From: Sarcocystis neurona
Taxonomy: Eukaryota > Apicomplexa > Conoidasida > Eucoccidiorida > Sarcocystidae
NCBI GenBank assembly: GCA_000727475.1
Contig: KL647289.1
Location: forward strand, 7,120,629 to 7,184,628
Length of the DNA: 64,000 bases
Direction of reading: 5' to 3'
Shown: positions 23,801 to 34,000 of the stretch, piece by piece
Layout of the letters: every line of letters starts with the position of its first letter
How positions within the stretch are numbered: the stretch's first letter is position 1
The notes under the pieces: model-generated
What the model was told of the DNA's origin: nothing
What the model saw: only the letters and a program-made list of their open reading frames with translations
Databases searched by the model: none
Made by a program: the position numbers and the translations under genes

Positions 23801-24797
23801 CAACTCCATCGCTATACAGGACGGACACGTCGAATTCTTCTTCTGCGTCACTTTCGGACAGCTTTCCTTGTTTGCCATCATCTTCTGCTCTCTCACCTCC
23901 GACAGGTGCGCGATATCTTCCTATACATATGCGCAGCGGCTGCGCCATGCGGCAGGCAATCAAGTGTCGTGCAGAGCAGCTGGGTGTAGCAGTCGTACTT
24001 CCAGAAGTTCGTTCATTTTCTTTCTTCACTTTCGCGACCGCATCCCTGACTGCGCACTGCGGCACTACTTCTGCCAATTTTCGACTCCCTGCGGCTGTCT
24101 TTTCGATCTCCCTGTCTTCGTCGGCGCTGCCGTCTGTGTGGCCATCCCTTTTGGCAGCTTGTTCCCCTGCTTTTGAATCTGTGTCAATGTGAGGGACTTG
24201 CCGCCACTGATAAAGCCACACCTGTCCATTTTCAAGACCCACTACCACCGGAAATCGAAAGGCGTTACTCCGTGAGGGAGCTTCTCGTCCTTCATGTGCC
24301 GCTGCAGATGTGGAATGTAAAGCGTCGGCAACAGCACGTTTCTGCGAGAAAAGAAGAGCAGGCCATGCAGTGGCTGCGGCGACGACTGGACAATTGGCTG
24401 CCTTGGCAGCAGCGACAGACGCCTGGCAACAAGCACTCGAAGGGAACGTTGCTGAGCAGAACCTGCTATTCTGAAGCTGCTTTGATGGCTGCTCACTGGG
24501 AGAGGCAGGAGCAAAATGTCGTTGACTTTCTTCACGAGGAAAATGCGCCTGCAAACGTGAAAGCGACGGTGTGTAACCGAAAGTTAGAAGAGAGGCCGCA
24601 CTAGAGTCGGATGCCGCAAAAGGAGGCGCCAACGCAAAGCCGCCGCCGTGGGACAAAAGGTAAGTGCCAGCTTTCGTAGATGACGAGGACGACAAGGAAG
24701 AGGAACGCGAAGGTGGAGACAAAGTGGCAGGCGGGGCACCACTCTGCCAGGCAGTGAGTCGAAATGTTGACAGTGCAACAGGCGTTGGGCCCGCCAT
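6240..24797 (-). CDS. CTF4: Ctf4/AND-1 (WDHD1) replisome adaptor, multi-exon, 3' end unresolved
   Basis: Predicted replisome hub linking the CMG helicase to DNA polymerase alpha (family knowledge). Exons read on the minus strand: 24797-23758, 22714-22424, 20973-20690, 19108-17945, 16226-15233, 13933-13709, 12199-11619, 10190-10113, 8429-8227 and 7019-6240. Every junction has GT/AG ends and matching phase, giving about 1,880 residues so far (human AND-1 about 1,130); the excess is low-complexity sequence. The domain order is that of AND-1: WD40 propeller, acidic linker, SepB propeller, start of the helical domain. The start ATG at 24797 has context ATGGCG. The final exon ends at a GTACGT donor (6239-6234), so the C-terminus lies further left, perhaps in the gap. 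The first propeller alone also resembles WDR75/UTP17, but continuous phase into the SepB exons favours one gene. Exons 4 and 5 are the least certain because they are mostly low complexity. Confidence 0.87.
7025..7560. repeat. CAG triplet cluster upstream of CTF4 exon 10
   Basis: Dense plus-strand CAG/GCA repeats (CTG on the gene strand) in the intron between CTF4 exons 9 and 10. The acceptor of exon 10 (CTGCAG at 7025-7020) sits at the edge of this block. Confidence 0.8.
7861..8108. repeat. TA-rich microsatellites
   Basis: (TA)n and ATACAT tracts at 7861-7945 and 8090-8108 inside a CTF4 intron. Confidence 0.75.
8540..8930. repeat. CAG/GCA triplet cluster in CTF4 intron
   Basis: Imperfect GCAGCAG runs upstream of exon 9, probably intronic. 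Confidence 0.7.
9405..9545. repeat. 15-bp tandem repeat of CTG type
   Basis: About five copies of a unit close to CGCTGCTGCTGTTGT at 9408-9485, then degenerate CTG triplets. It lies inside the intron between CTF4 exons 8 and 9. Confidence 0.8.
11150..11640. repeat. 48-bp degenerate minisatellite at a CTF4 5' splice site
   Basis: About ten units spaced mostly 44-52 bp apart; the anchor GCACGTCA-like motif recurs at 11181, 11229, 11277, 11321, 11369, 11416, 11468, 11518, 11567 and 11603. It occupies the start of the intron after CTF4 exon 7 (donor at 11618). On the gene strand many units end with a pyrimidine tract and CACAG, then a TATTGACGTGCATGC-like block. Confidence 0.85.
13975..14225. 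repeat. CAG cluster including a 14-bp tandem unit
   Basis: Plus-strand CAG runs; at about 14060-14108 there are about 3.5 copies of a 14-bp unit (GCAGCAGCAGGAGC). The region lies upstream of CTF4 exon 6 and is most likely intronic. Confidence 0.75.
15233..16226 (-). CDS. CTF4: CTF4 exon 5: Ala/Gln-rich coiled-coil linker
   Basis: An open frame of about 330 codons rich in Ala, Glu, Lys and Gln. It holds an Ser/Asp acidic patch (SSSSSSESDGDDD), then a strongly helical Gln/Arg stretch (for example RLRRLKKENAKLRRGMRQ) that should form a coiled coil. The acceptor ATGCAG|AG (exon from 16226) fits the phase of exon 4, and a donor TG|GTAGGC at 15233/15232 fits exon 6. An alternative reading is that ATGGCTGCG at about 16221 starts a separate gene. 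Phase continuity on both sides and the position between the two propellers favour a linker of CTF4. No conserved domain is recognised here. Confidence 0.6.
16845..17008. repeat. GATA/GATTA microsatellite
   Basis: Long TAGA tetranucleotide array with TATAGA and TTAGA variants. It lies in the TA-rich intron between CTF4 exons 4 and 5, together with a smaller GATA run at about 16700-16760. Confidence 0.9.
17758..17812. repeat. TA microsatellite
   Basis: (TA)n tract with two TATG interruptions, within the same intron. Confidence 0.85.
17945..24797 (-). CDS. CTF4: CTF4 exons 1-4: N-terminal WD40 propeller and start of acidic linker
   Basis: Exon 1 (24797-23758) starts MAGPTPVAL and holds WD-type strands such as VVVGLENGQVWLYQW and SVLYSDGVVIVWQRK, separated by Ser/Ala-rich inserts. 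Exon 2 (22714-22424) adds FIAVSCSTRRLVVY. Exon 3 (20973-20690) gives AWHP then RLFLPGAPSVRALEL, the counterpart of the AW-x-P...LAIP...V blade of AND-1, followed by LLLASVGPQIKAWSV. Exon 4 (19108-17945) gives GQLTAWPALVG and RAGGSLGVIRYC, matching the last AND-1 blade, then a Glu/Ser/Lys-rich acidic tail like the AND-1 inter-propeller linker. Exon 4 ends at a CAG|GTCAGC donor; the apparent stop just beyond it is intronic. The exon 4 acceptor (GCAG at 19109) is the least certain site in this block. Confidence 0.75.
19410..19580. repeat. 19-bp CTG-derived tandem repeat
   Basis: About six copies of a unit near CCTGTATACTGCTGTTGCT, in the intron between CTF4 exons 3 and 4. Confidence 0.75.
19617..19701. 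repeat. 17-bp CTG-derived tandem repeat
   Basis: Five copies of a unit near ACCTGCTGCTGATGTGG, directly after the 19-bp array and in the same intron. Confidence 0.8.
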
Positions 24798-27700
24798 ATC
24801 GATGGGGAAGAAGGGACAAAACGCAGTATGGGGGGCATCCGTGTGCAGGAGCTAAAATCGACACGAGGAAAACTTCAGAAACTTGCAGAGCTCGTCTCTG
24901 TGACCCAAACACTTGTGAGCAAATAAGCTGAATTGTATTATCCTTGTTCCTGATGAGGCAGCCCCGCTGCACCGGAGGCCCCGTGTGCACGCGTTTTTCA
25001 GCGCTGCATATAATGTCTGTCCATTCAAATTCATCGGCACAAATCTTAAGGCGGGGAATTCTTTTCTATCCGTTTGCCTGAAACGGAATATTTTCCGGGC
25101 GAAAATACTCGGGGGAACGTATATGGTCTGGTAGTGCGGGTATGTGGAGTGTCACAGTGTTGTCGATGGAGTAAGTAACATCCCCCAGGAGGGTTAAGAA
25201 CAGAGACGGTAGGAATAATGGTATTGTTTCATTATTAGAAAATACTTTTGTGGTGTGTGGGCACTTGAAATTGGCGGCCAGTCACAAATAGCTCCGTTTA
25301 ATTCCCCTGGGGGTCCGAGTAGCTAATGTGCACAGAAGGGGGGAAGAGTGCGACAGAGATAGAGAGAGTCGGATGCTGTGTTTATGGTCTACGGCGTCCA
25401 CGTACCTATGCGTGATATACTTCTCTGAAAGGGCTTATTGCTGTCCCATTGCTTTAGTGGCGAGACATTGGATAAACGCGCGAAATTGCAAGCAGGCGTG
25501 GCAAAGGGGGGCGGGAAGGAGGGCGCAAGACAGAACGGACCAAGGGACAGCGCGAGTATCGAATCGACGATACGGCCGAAACAACACATTCACCGAATTT
25601 AGATGATCAGAACATTCGCACTTTTTCCAACTACGTATGCACTTGGTTCAATGTATTTACGTGTATCTGAGTGACTCCAAGTGTCCGTGCATCTCCCCAG
25701 ATTTATCTGTGCAGGTAGACCGAAAGGAAAACAAAGTAAAAAACTCTGTTGTTCCGTGCATGTATCTATGTACAACACAGAAGGAAGTGACTGAAAAGAT
25801 CAGTTCACGAACTGCACTGGGAGCTCGATTCCCCTATGACTAGCTGTATGCGTAGAGGGAGACCGAGCGTGTCCACACACAAAAAGGGCACGATAGTGTT
25901 GCAAAGCGAGAAAAACGAGATCACGCTCCTACACAGTATAATCTGGTGCAAATGGAGACTTTGAACAAGAATAATGACGGGGAGAGTTTCTGCAGCACGA
26001 AGAAAGTAGGAGGTTGGTGTGAACGCTTTGCAAGGCAAAGAAGGCTGTGTATCTATATACAGCCAAGGGGAAAGGAGGACATCATTCTCGCGCAGAGTAC
26101 ACGCAGGATGAAGAGGGCTGGTTACCCCAAGTAGAGTTTCTGCAGCAGAGGAAATTTAAGGACAACTATCCCTGTAGGATACATCGATGCCACGACGTGT
26201 GTTCACGAACACTGCAAAGGGTCGGAATGGCGACCGGATGCGTAAAAATCCGCAATATTTCATTTCTGCATACACACTGTGGGTAACCACGTCTAACAGA
26301 ATATGCACGTTCCCTACGCAGTGAAAAACTCCTCCGAGAGACCACACCTTCACAAGGAATATCTTTGTGTTCTAAATAAGAACATAGTGCCTTTCTGAGG
26401 CACGAAGCGCTACGTGACTGAGAAGGGAAGGACGACTCCCGATGAGATTCGCTGAAGGGATCTCATGCGCGAAACCCAGGAAGCACAGCACACTTCTTGG
26501 AAAATTTGCCTGCACATGCGAAAGCACACATGCGTTTTCGATCCAAGCGACCGTACGCGTGTGTCACATCATGTTGGGCTACACTTGCACACATGTTGCA
26601 CATGCATATTCGCGTACGTGCGTACACGTAAACGACGAAGGATATTGCACTACGAGTAGGGGAATTAGTTTTCGAGATACGCGTCGTTGATGACGTGAAG
26701 CCTCAGGTGTGGCCGTGTAAGCGTCCACCCCAGCCAAAAACGGGGGTTGTCTTGTTATTCTTGGGTGTGCTCACCTACGTATGTGTTCGTAAATGTATGA
26801 TGAAATCCAACGTGTGCAACCAATCAGAGACACGTGGAGTTGTTTCTCCTCTGCAGTCTACAAGAAGCTTCAGCCTGCTAGTGCTTCGCTTCCTTAGATT
26901 TGTCCTGGCGCCATTACACCGCTGAAAAAGTGTAGCTATAATTCCGGCATCTGCAGGTGTACACTACGTCAACTAAAATACACGATAAAGGTTCCCCGCT
27001 GAAAAGAAGATGCTTAGTCCCTAAATTCCTCCATCTCCACGTACCTAGTTTTGGTCTTGATCTGCTCGTGTTAGTTGCTGTTTTTGAAACAGCAACTAGT
27101 GACCCTAGCAGCGTCGTGCAGCACTGTCGCTAGTCATCCGATGACCTTTAAGCTACACTACTGCGTGGGAGCAGACTGGAGAAATCCGGCAGCCAGCAAC
27201 TTCTTTGACTCGTTAAGAGGAGAACTGTGGAGCTAACACGCTGATCCGCACACGCTAATACTTTACATTGACTGTGCAACTACTGAAAAAAAGCGGAAAC
27301 ATTGGAGTAGAACCACCAACTTGAAACTGCCCAGGAGGACAATAGTCCTGCTGTAACCGCTTTGTGATGAATGTACAGAATCACTGTTGTTCAAGCTTCG
27401 AGCACATTCGCATACATCGCCGTGCCTCCATTATCCACGCGTTGTCGTGTGGCCAGTCAAGCGGGCAGGCACCGTTGACAAGTGTACGTAGTGTTTGACG
27501 CAACGCCGCCTGTGCTCAATCTTCGCTTGTTCATTCACTCTTCCATGTATCGATATCCGTCCAGTTTCCGCATGAAGGTGTTTGCGTACAAATGTACATA
27601 TGAACGGATGTACGCTCAAACCCCCTGATATGCAGAGATACCCTATTCATGAGACCTGTGCGCAAAAGTGTGTATCAATGCAGCATATCTACATAAACGC

Positions 27701-28784
27701 GTACTTTGCATTATTATGAACTAGTGCGTGTAAGTGTATACCAAACGCGTAATATGTACACAAATACGTACAAAAAGTGGTTGAGTCTTAATGAACAGGC
27801 TTCGACACGCCTGCAAGCCAGTCGTGTACACCGTTGCACACACACGTATATATATTCGTATGGAACGGTGTATGGCAACGGCGAGACGAGAGCGGCGAAT
27901 TATCTGCCTCAAACCGAGTCGACGAGGGAAGCGAAGAGCCCCACCTACAGAGGGCCACGAACGTCTTCCTCACTTTTCTGTCCGCCGTAGCAACATGTGC
28001 GAGTTCACGAACATGCACGTGTTTACGCATGTACGTATAAACGTATGTGTTCACATGCGTAGACAGATAAGTAGGTAGAAAGGTACACCGATATGTGTAA
28101 ACACACGTATATACCCTGTAGAAGCTTTACACCATACATGTACAAGGAGGTGTGAGAGTACGACAGAGTAATCTTGCGTTACGCTGGGCTGTATACGGAC
28201 ATCTTCCGCGTCAGGGCGAGATCGCGAGACTGCTGACTAACCAGCTTTATCAGGTAGGCCTCTCTAATGTAAAACCACTTCCGCATATAGATATACACCG
28301 CTACACTTTTAGATGTATGTACAGCTATTCAAACGTATCTACGTACTTGTACATACGTGCTTACATTTGTACACTTATGTGCTAGTAGCTTTTGTCCGTG
28401 TTGCATCCAGGGTGGCAACAGGTCGCTGTGTACCCGTCTCTCTCTCGCTTTCTTTCCTCGGTCCTTCCCAATCGACCACACGGCGCTGAATTCAAACCTT
28501 TTCTTGCAACCTGCTTCCTTACACTGCGATGCACACTGCTTCTCTGTACCTCTAAGTATGTGTTTCTCACGTGTGCGTCCATCAAGGTGTATTCAAGTCG
28601 AGATGTATTCAGGATATTCTCGAAAAATTCAAAGAATCACGCATACATATAAACACCTGTGTCACATATGTATCCATACAGAGAGACAGAGAAAGACAGA
28701 AATAGAGACAGACACACACGTGTGACGTGTGTAGGTATAAATATCATTAGATAAAAACACATACTGACAAGAAAGACACCTGTA
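24798..28784. other. Repeat-poor intergenic segment between CTF4 and Ku80
   Basis: About 4 kb with balanced composition, no triplet runs and no convincing exon on either strand. It should hold the CTF4 promoter (near 24.8-25.2 kb) and the Ku80 3' end. No RNA gene was recognised by eye. Confidence 0.6.
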
Positions 28785-31038
28785 TCACTCTATAAGATCC
28801 AGTAGCTCTTGTTCTTCCGCGGAGAGCTCTGCGCTTGGTGTTTCTTTTTTCGCCACTAGCTGCTGTTCTTCGTCTGCGGCAGAAGCTTCGCTATAGATAG
28901 ATAGAGATTCTTTAGGCTTTACGCCTGCGCGAGGATCCTCAGCAGTAGTGATAAGAGGTACTTTCGCTTCCTTCAGCCACGTATAAAAGGTCAAGATGGC
29001 GGAAACCGTTGTATTACCTGCAGCGCGTTCGCCATCCCCTGCTGCAGATTTCTTACCTGCATCTCCTGCTGCTACGTCTGCTCCCCTCCCCTTCTGAGTT
29101 GCTGTCGCTCCCGTTTCTGGTGCTGCGTCGTCGGTGTGTGGCGCCGCGCCTGCTGTTTCCCGTCGCCTCTCTTCTGCGTGTGCCTCTGCTTTGATACAGC
29201 GGAGAAACCTGTTGAACCGCGCTCCTTCAAGTTCTCTTCGGCAGCCCTCTCGCAGTGCTGTAACGCACGCAAAGGCCTTCCCCAGCAGCTGCTGCCGCCC
29301 CGCGTCTTCTGGAGCTGCAACACCCTGGTGACTCTCTGCCACGTCGCGTCTTTTCGCCGCCTCGAGAAACCGATGTATCACGGCAATCATTTCCTCAATG
29401 GCTTTCTCCGTCAGGTCCGTTTCTCTCACTTCCAACATTCGATTGAAGTCTCCCACTGGGTTAATGCTTCTCACGTGGAGTTTCTCCAGCAGCGCAATTC
29501 TCTCTTTACGAGCATCTCTCTCGGCTGCTCGCTCTGCGGCCTCTCCCTCACCCTGTTCTCCTGCGGCTGCTTTTTGTGCTGTTGCTGCTGCTGTCGCCTT
29601 CGCCCCCGCTTTCGCTCCTTTCCCTGCTGCTGCCCCTCTTCCTCCTGCTTCGTCATGCTCATCTGCTTCTGGCGGCAGCCGCACGTCTTTCAGAAGCAGG
29701 CGCTCGACGGGAGCCTGCAGATGTCGCTGCTTCTGCTGCACGTCACTCCACAGCTGCTGTTTCCCTGCTGCACGTCTTTCCTTCGACGACTGCTGGGCAG
29801 CAGCGCACGTTCCGAGCGGGAATGCGGCAAAAAGCGCTTCTTTTGCTGCTTCTTGCGGGTGTTCCCCACCGACTCCAGTATCTCTTTCCCCTTTGGCGTT
29901 CTCCCTTGCCGCTGTCGCGGTTGCTGCGGCAGCAGCCTCAAGTGAATTTTCCTCGCCGCCTTCACGCGGTGGACGGACACCCCAGCAGAAGAGGCCTTCT
30001 GGCGAGGAAAGAGCGGCAGGACATGCAGAGAACGAGTACGTTGTGGAGCAGTATTGAGGTGGCCACAAGAGAAAGAGAAGCTTCTGCTGTAACGGAGAGG
30101 AGCGCTGCTCCTGCGTCTCTAAGCTGCGGCTGCTATGGCGGCTGCTGATGCCGCCCTTGGAAGCTGCACCGAGACCGCGAACGAACAAAGGAGTGACTGG
30201 ATTGTGGTATCTGTACACCAGAAGGGCACAAAACCGCTCCAGTGCAGGACTTGGAATAAGCTGCACGTCGGCGTATTCACGGAGAGAAGAAAATGAAGAT
30301 ATACCGGGGGGAAGGAAAGTACGGTATAACGAGGAAGTGCAAGGCGGTGAAGGGCTGGCAGCAGCCTGGTAACGCTCCCAGATTTCAACCGCTGGATTCG
30401 GAAGAGATGCGTACATACTGGAGCTGCTGCCCTTGTTGCTTCTACTGTTGCTGCTCACTCGCCGCTCAAGCAGTACATCAGCACATGAAAACGAAGATGC
30501 AACAGCAGCCTCCTGCCGGGCAGCAGAGAGCCCCTCCGCAGTCGCCGGCTGCTGCAAGTGTTGTCTGCCCCCCTCCGCTGATCCCTCTGCTGCTGCTGCA
30601 GCGTCAGCGCCCGAAGTTGCGGCTCTGGTGGTGCAGGGAGGCGGGGCGGGAGAAGCTGCAGAAGCCGCTGCTCCCACTGGTGATGGGAAGGTTAGAAGCG
30701 TCACGAAGGACTCTACTGCCTGCAGCTGAGCAGGAGACACCGAGCGAAGAGAAGGCAGTCGCAGCATCTGCATGTCTTCAGCACAGGGCAGATACACCAG
30801 ATAGAAGCCGTAGCAGCGCCGCTGCTCCTCGTTTCCCCCGTCCGCGTTCTTCTTTAAAGCAGCGTCACCCCCGGCTCTGTGCAGCTGAGGCATCAAGTAA
30901 GTGTGGGGAAGCAAGACTGCCGGTCTTGCTGGCTGCCCTTCTCTCCAGGTTACTGAGCAAATTAGAGCTGCACAGAGACGCTGCAGCGCCAGCACCAGTG
31001 CCCGCAGGGCCAGCAGCGCACCCAGGCAGTTGAAAGCG
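28785..31038 (-). CDS. KU80: Ku80 last exon: arm, C-terminal helical domain and tail motif
   Basis: A single 750-codon exon. It opens with ALLALRALVLALQRLCAAL (human [20 protein letters not shown]), then YGFYLVYLPCAEDMQMLRL and SPAQLQAVESFVTLL, matching the human YVQLPFMEDLRQY and TEAQLNAVDALIDSM. LIPSPALERFCALLVYR follows. After a long Ala/Glu/Lys-rich stretch comes the Ku80 C-terminal helical domain, beginning NPVGDFNRMLEVRE (human NPAENFRVLVKQKK) with RFNRFLRCIKAEA (human RFNNFLKALQEK). The protein ends EEQELLDLIE, close to the human tail DDLLDMI. The reading frame is uninterrupted. The stop codon is TGA at 28787-28785. Confidence 0.95.
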
Positions 31039-34000
31039 CTGGTTACATATTCACTATTACCGGTGATCCACCTGCCGCGCACACAGATACGCAGACCAGG
31101 GGAGCCAGCTTCCGCATGCTACGCAAAGCTACACATATACACACATGTAAAACAGACTCACAGACAGTCGTGTCGTCGACTCATGTATTTACATACATGT
31201 AGAAACAGACAGAGATCTGGATGGCGCCGAACGAGTACGTAAGTATATATATATATATATATGTGCAGGTGTCTGATGTCGCCTTTGCAGAATAGAGGTT
31301 GACAGGTGGCGCGTCAAGTATTCGAAGTCTCCTGATAGCAAAGTGCAGCACGGAGCAGCAGACGGACCTCTAACCTAAAGTGGCTACGTTGATATACACG
31401 TGCCAGTACGTGCACATTCGAAAGGTCACCCCGCGAGAGGACTGTTATTCCTCGCATTCAAGCTTGTGTCCACTACTTTTAGGTAGGTTGGAGGGTCAGG
31501 AGCAGCACAGAAAATCACAAGATAAACACATACGTATGAATATAGACGTATGTGCATAAGGAGAGAGATACTACATAGAGAGAAAGACACGTACGTGTGT
31601 ATAGAGAGAAAGCGACAAACAAGGAGAGCGTCCGGAAATCCATAAATAGATATAGATAGATATATACATGAATATATAGATAGATGCACACGTACACAGA
31701 AACTCACGTACAGTCCTGCCAGCAGCCTGCAAGAAAGAGCAGCAGGGCGGAAAGAAAGTGAAACAGCAAAGGCAACGGGACACCATTTCCAAAGACAATA
31801 GCCGGCCCTTTTCCACTACGTTCTTCGGTCGTGTATCCTCCAAATATAGATATGCAGTTCATGTACACATAGACATATTTACAGACCAATATACGTACAT
31901 GTATATACTAGTGTATACGTGTGAATGTACTCCTATGTGTCTGCTAAAGTGTAGCGCCGGCCACGAGTCCATCTAAAAGTCTGAAGTACTTTTCTCCAAA
32001 AGCACGTACAAAACTTGATGCCCGCCTTGCTTAGACCTCGATTTTTTTCGTCCCTTGCGCGCAGAGACATATTTATCTTTGAATTTACACCGTGTGCACA
32101 CGAGTAGACACACTTGTACACACATTTGTTAACCGAGCTTCCTGCCAGTATAGACACGACGAAGATGTACGTGACAAAAAAATATATCTATATAGCCCTC
32201 CGGGTTCTTCTCCTTCTTTGTGTGTGTGGCGCACCTTTCTGCTAGCGTTGCTCAGCAGCATCTTGTCAGCACCTGTGCTGGACGGCGACCAGCTCGCCCA
32301 CACGTTATACGATTTATGTAGGTAAAATGCGTACTACCTCCACTCTGCGTACACGTAGTACACTTCTCTCTCCATCTCTCGTTTTTGCGCTCTCTCTCTA
32401 TATATATCTGAAAACACATATATGTGTACATCTATGGAAGCGATAAAAATGAAGGTATACTTCGCTCTCGGTCTCTCTCTTTTCTCTCTTTCTTTCTCTA
32501 AACACTCATACGTATACACGCATCTAAAAAAAAGCGATAGGGATGGAGGTATATTTTTCTCCTAGTCTCTTCCCCTTTTCTTTTTTCCCTGTAAAGATAT
32601 CTGTACAACTCTGTGGAAGCGACGAAGATGGGGAGCTTTAGTCAGGCTCCATGACCAACGATACAATCGGCACATGTCCCCGTTCACGGGCCCAGCCTAC
32701 ACACAAGTGGGCCTATGTGGCTTCACCGGAAGACTGCATTTGTTTCTTCATTACCAGCGCTTGATTCTAGCCTGCTTCACAACCCCAAGGGCTTCTATGG
32801 CTGCGGGGCGACGGGACTGTTTCAACGCCTGCTGTTCGAGTGGAGATATAACGACAAGGTCCTTTCCGAATCTGTAGCCGAGAAGTTTATGTCGTAGCTG
32901 CGACAATGTCTTTTCTTCTTTCTCTTCATCCTTTATTGTCACTGCTGCTGCATCATCGTCTTTCCCTTCTACGCCCGATTGACGCGCCGTTGCTGCTCCT
33001 GTCGGTGCCCCTGCCCTCTCCCGAGGAGCGGCAGTAGGAGGGAAGAGCCTGTGGCCGCACTCCGTCGCAAGAAGCACCGGACGTCGGTCAGGGTCTTGCG
33101 CGCGATAGTAAAATCGCTGCACACACACGTCTTTCCATCCATCCGCCCCTCCTGCTGCTGCTGGTTCTCCCTCGTCGAGACCGTCTTCCCCTCCTCTCGT
33201 AGATGCTTCTTTTCTCCACCACTTTCCTTTGGTTGCTGCCACGGCTTCTGGGGCCTCTCCTTCGTCCTCTCCTGCGTCTTCGTCTCCGCTGCTCCGGCGA
33301 CGACGCTTCTCCCCACCTGCGGCACGCGCGCCACCGCCTCCTGCTGCTGCCGCCGTGCTGTTGTTGCTGAGAAATACTCGTTTTCTCAGGGGCGGCAGCG
33401 ACTCTCTCTTGGTTTGAAGAAATACAAAAACAGGAAGGGAAAAGGAAGAAGAGATCTTCAACGGCACACGACATTTGGTTGTCAGGCGTCTGCTGCGCAG
33501 CAGCGAGGGAAACCGCAACGCAGCAGAGCTGCAGAAGCTGGACCACGGCACCACTGCTGCAGCACACCCCCACAACGAGACCAAGCCGCGGTGTTCACGC
33601 TCAACGTACTGCATCCCCTGCTGTTGCTCATGCTGCTGCTGTTGCGATGGCTGTAGCTGCTGGTGTTGCTGTCCCTGTTGCTGTGTGTGTCGTTGCTGTT
33701 GCAGCCCGTGAGGCGGGTGAGTGGTTCGCTGGACGGGCTGCGACTGCTGCGGCAGCTCTGTACCAGGAAGTAGCACTGGTGGCAGCGCGACATCCGGCCC
33801 TGCAGCAGCACCGCCACCAGGCAGAGAAAGACGTCAGTGAGGCGCAGAACGTGCTGACCACGAGAGACACGGGAGGCAGCAATAAACGAGAAAGAAAAGA
33901 CAACACGAAAGGGAAGCAGGGCAGAAAAAAAGCACGACGGTGACGACGGAGGTGTCGGGCAGCAAGGAAGGCAGCAAAGACGACGCAAACCACGGAGAGA

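Noticed and set aside
17945..24797. Separate WDR75/UTP17-type WD40 gene
   Set aside because: Several blades resemble WDR75, but the last blades match AND-1 better, the tail is an AND-1-like acidic linker, and splice phase continues into the SepB exons of CTF4.
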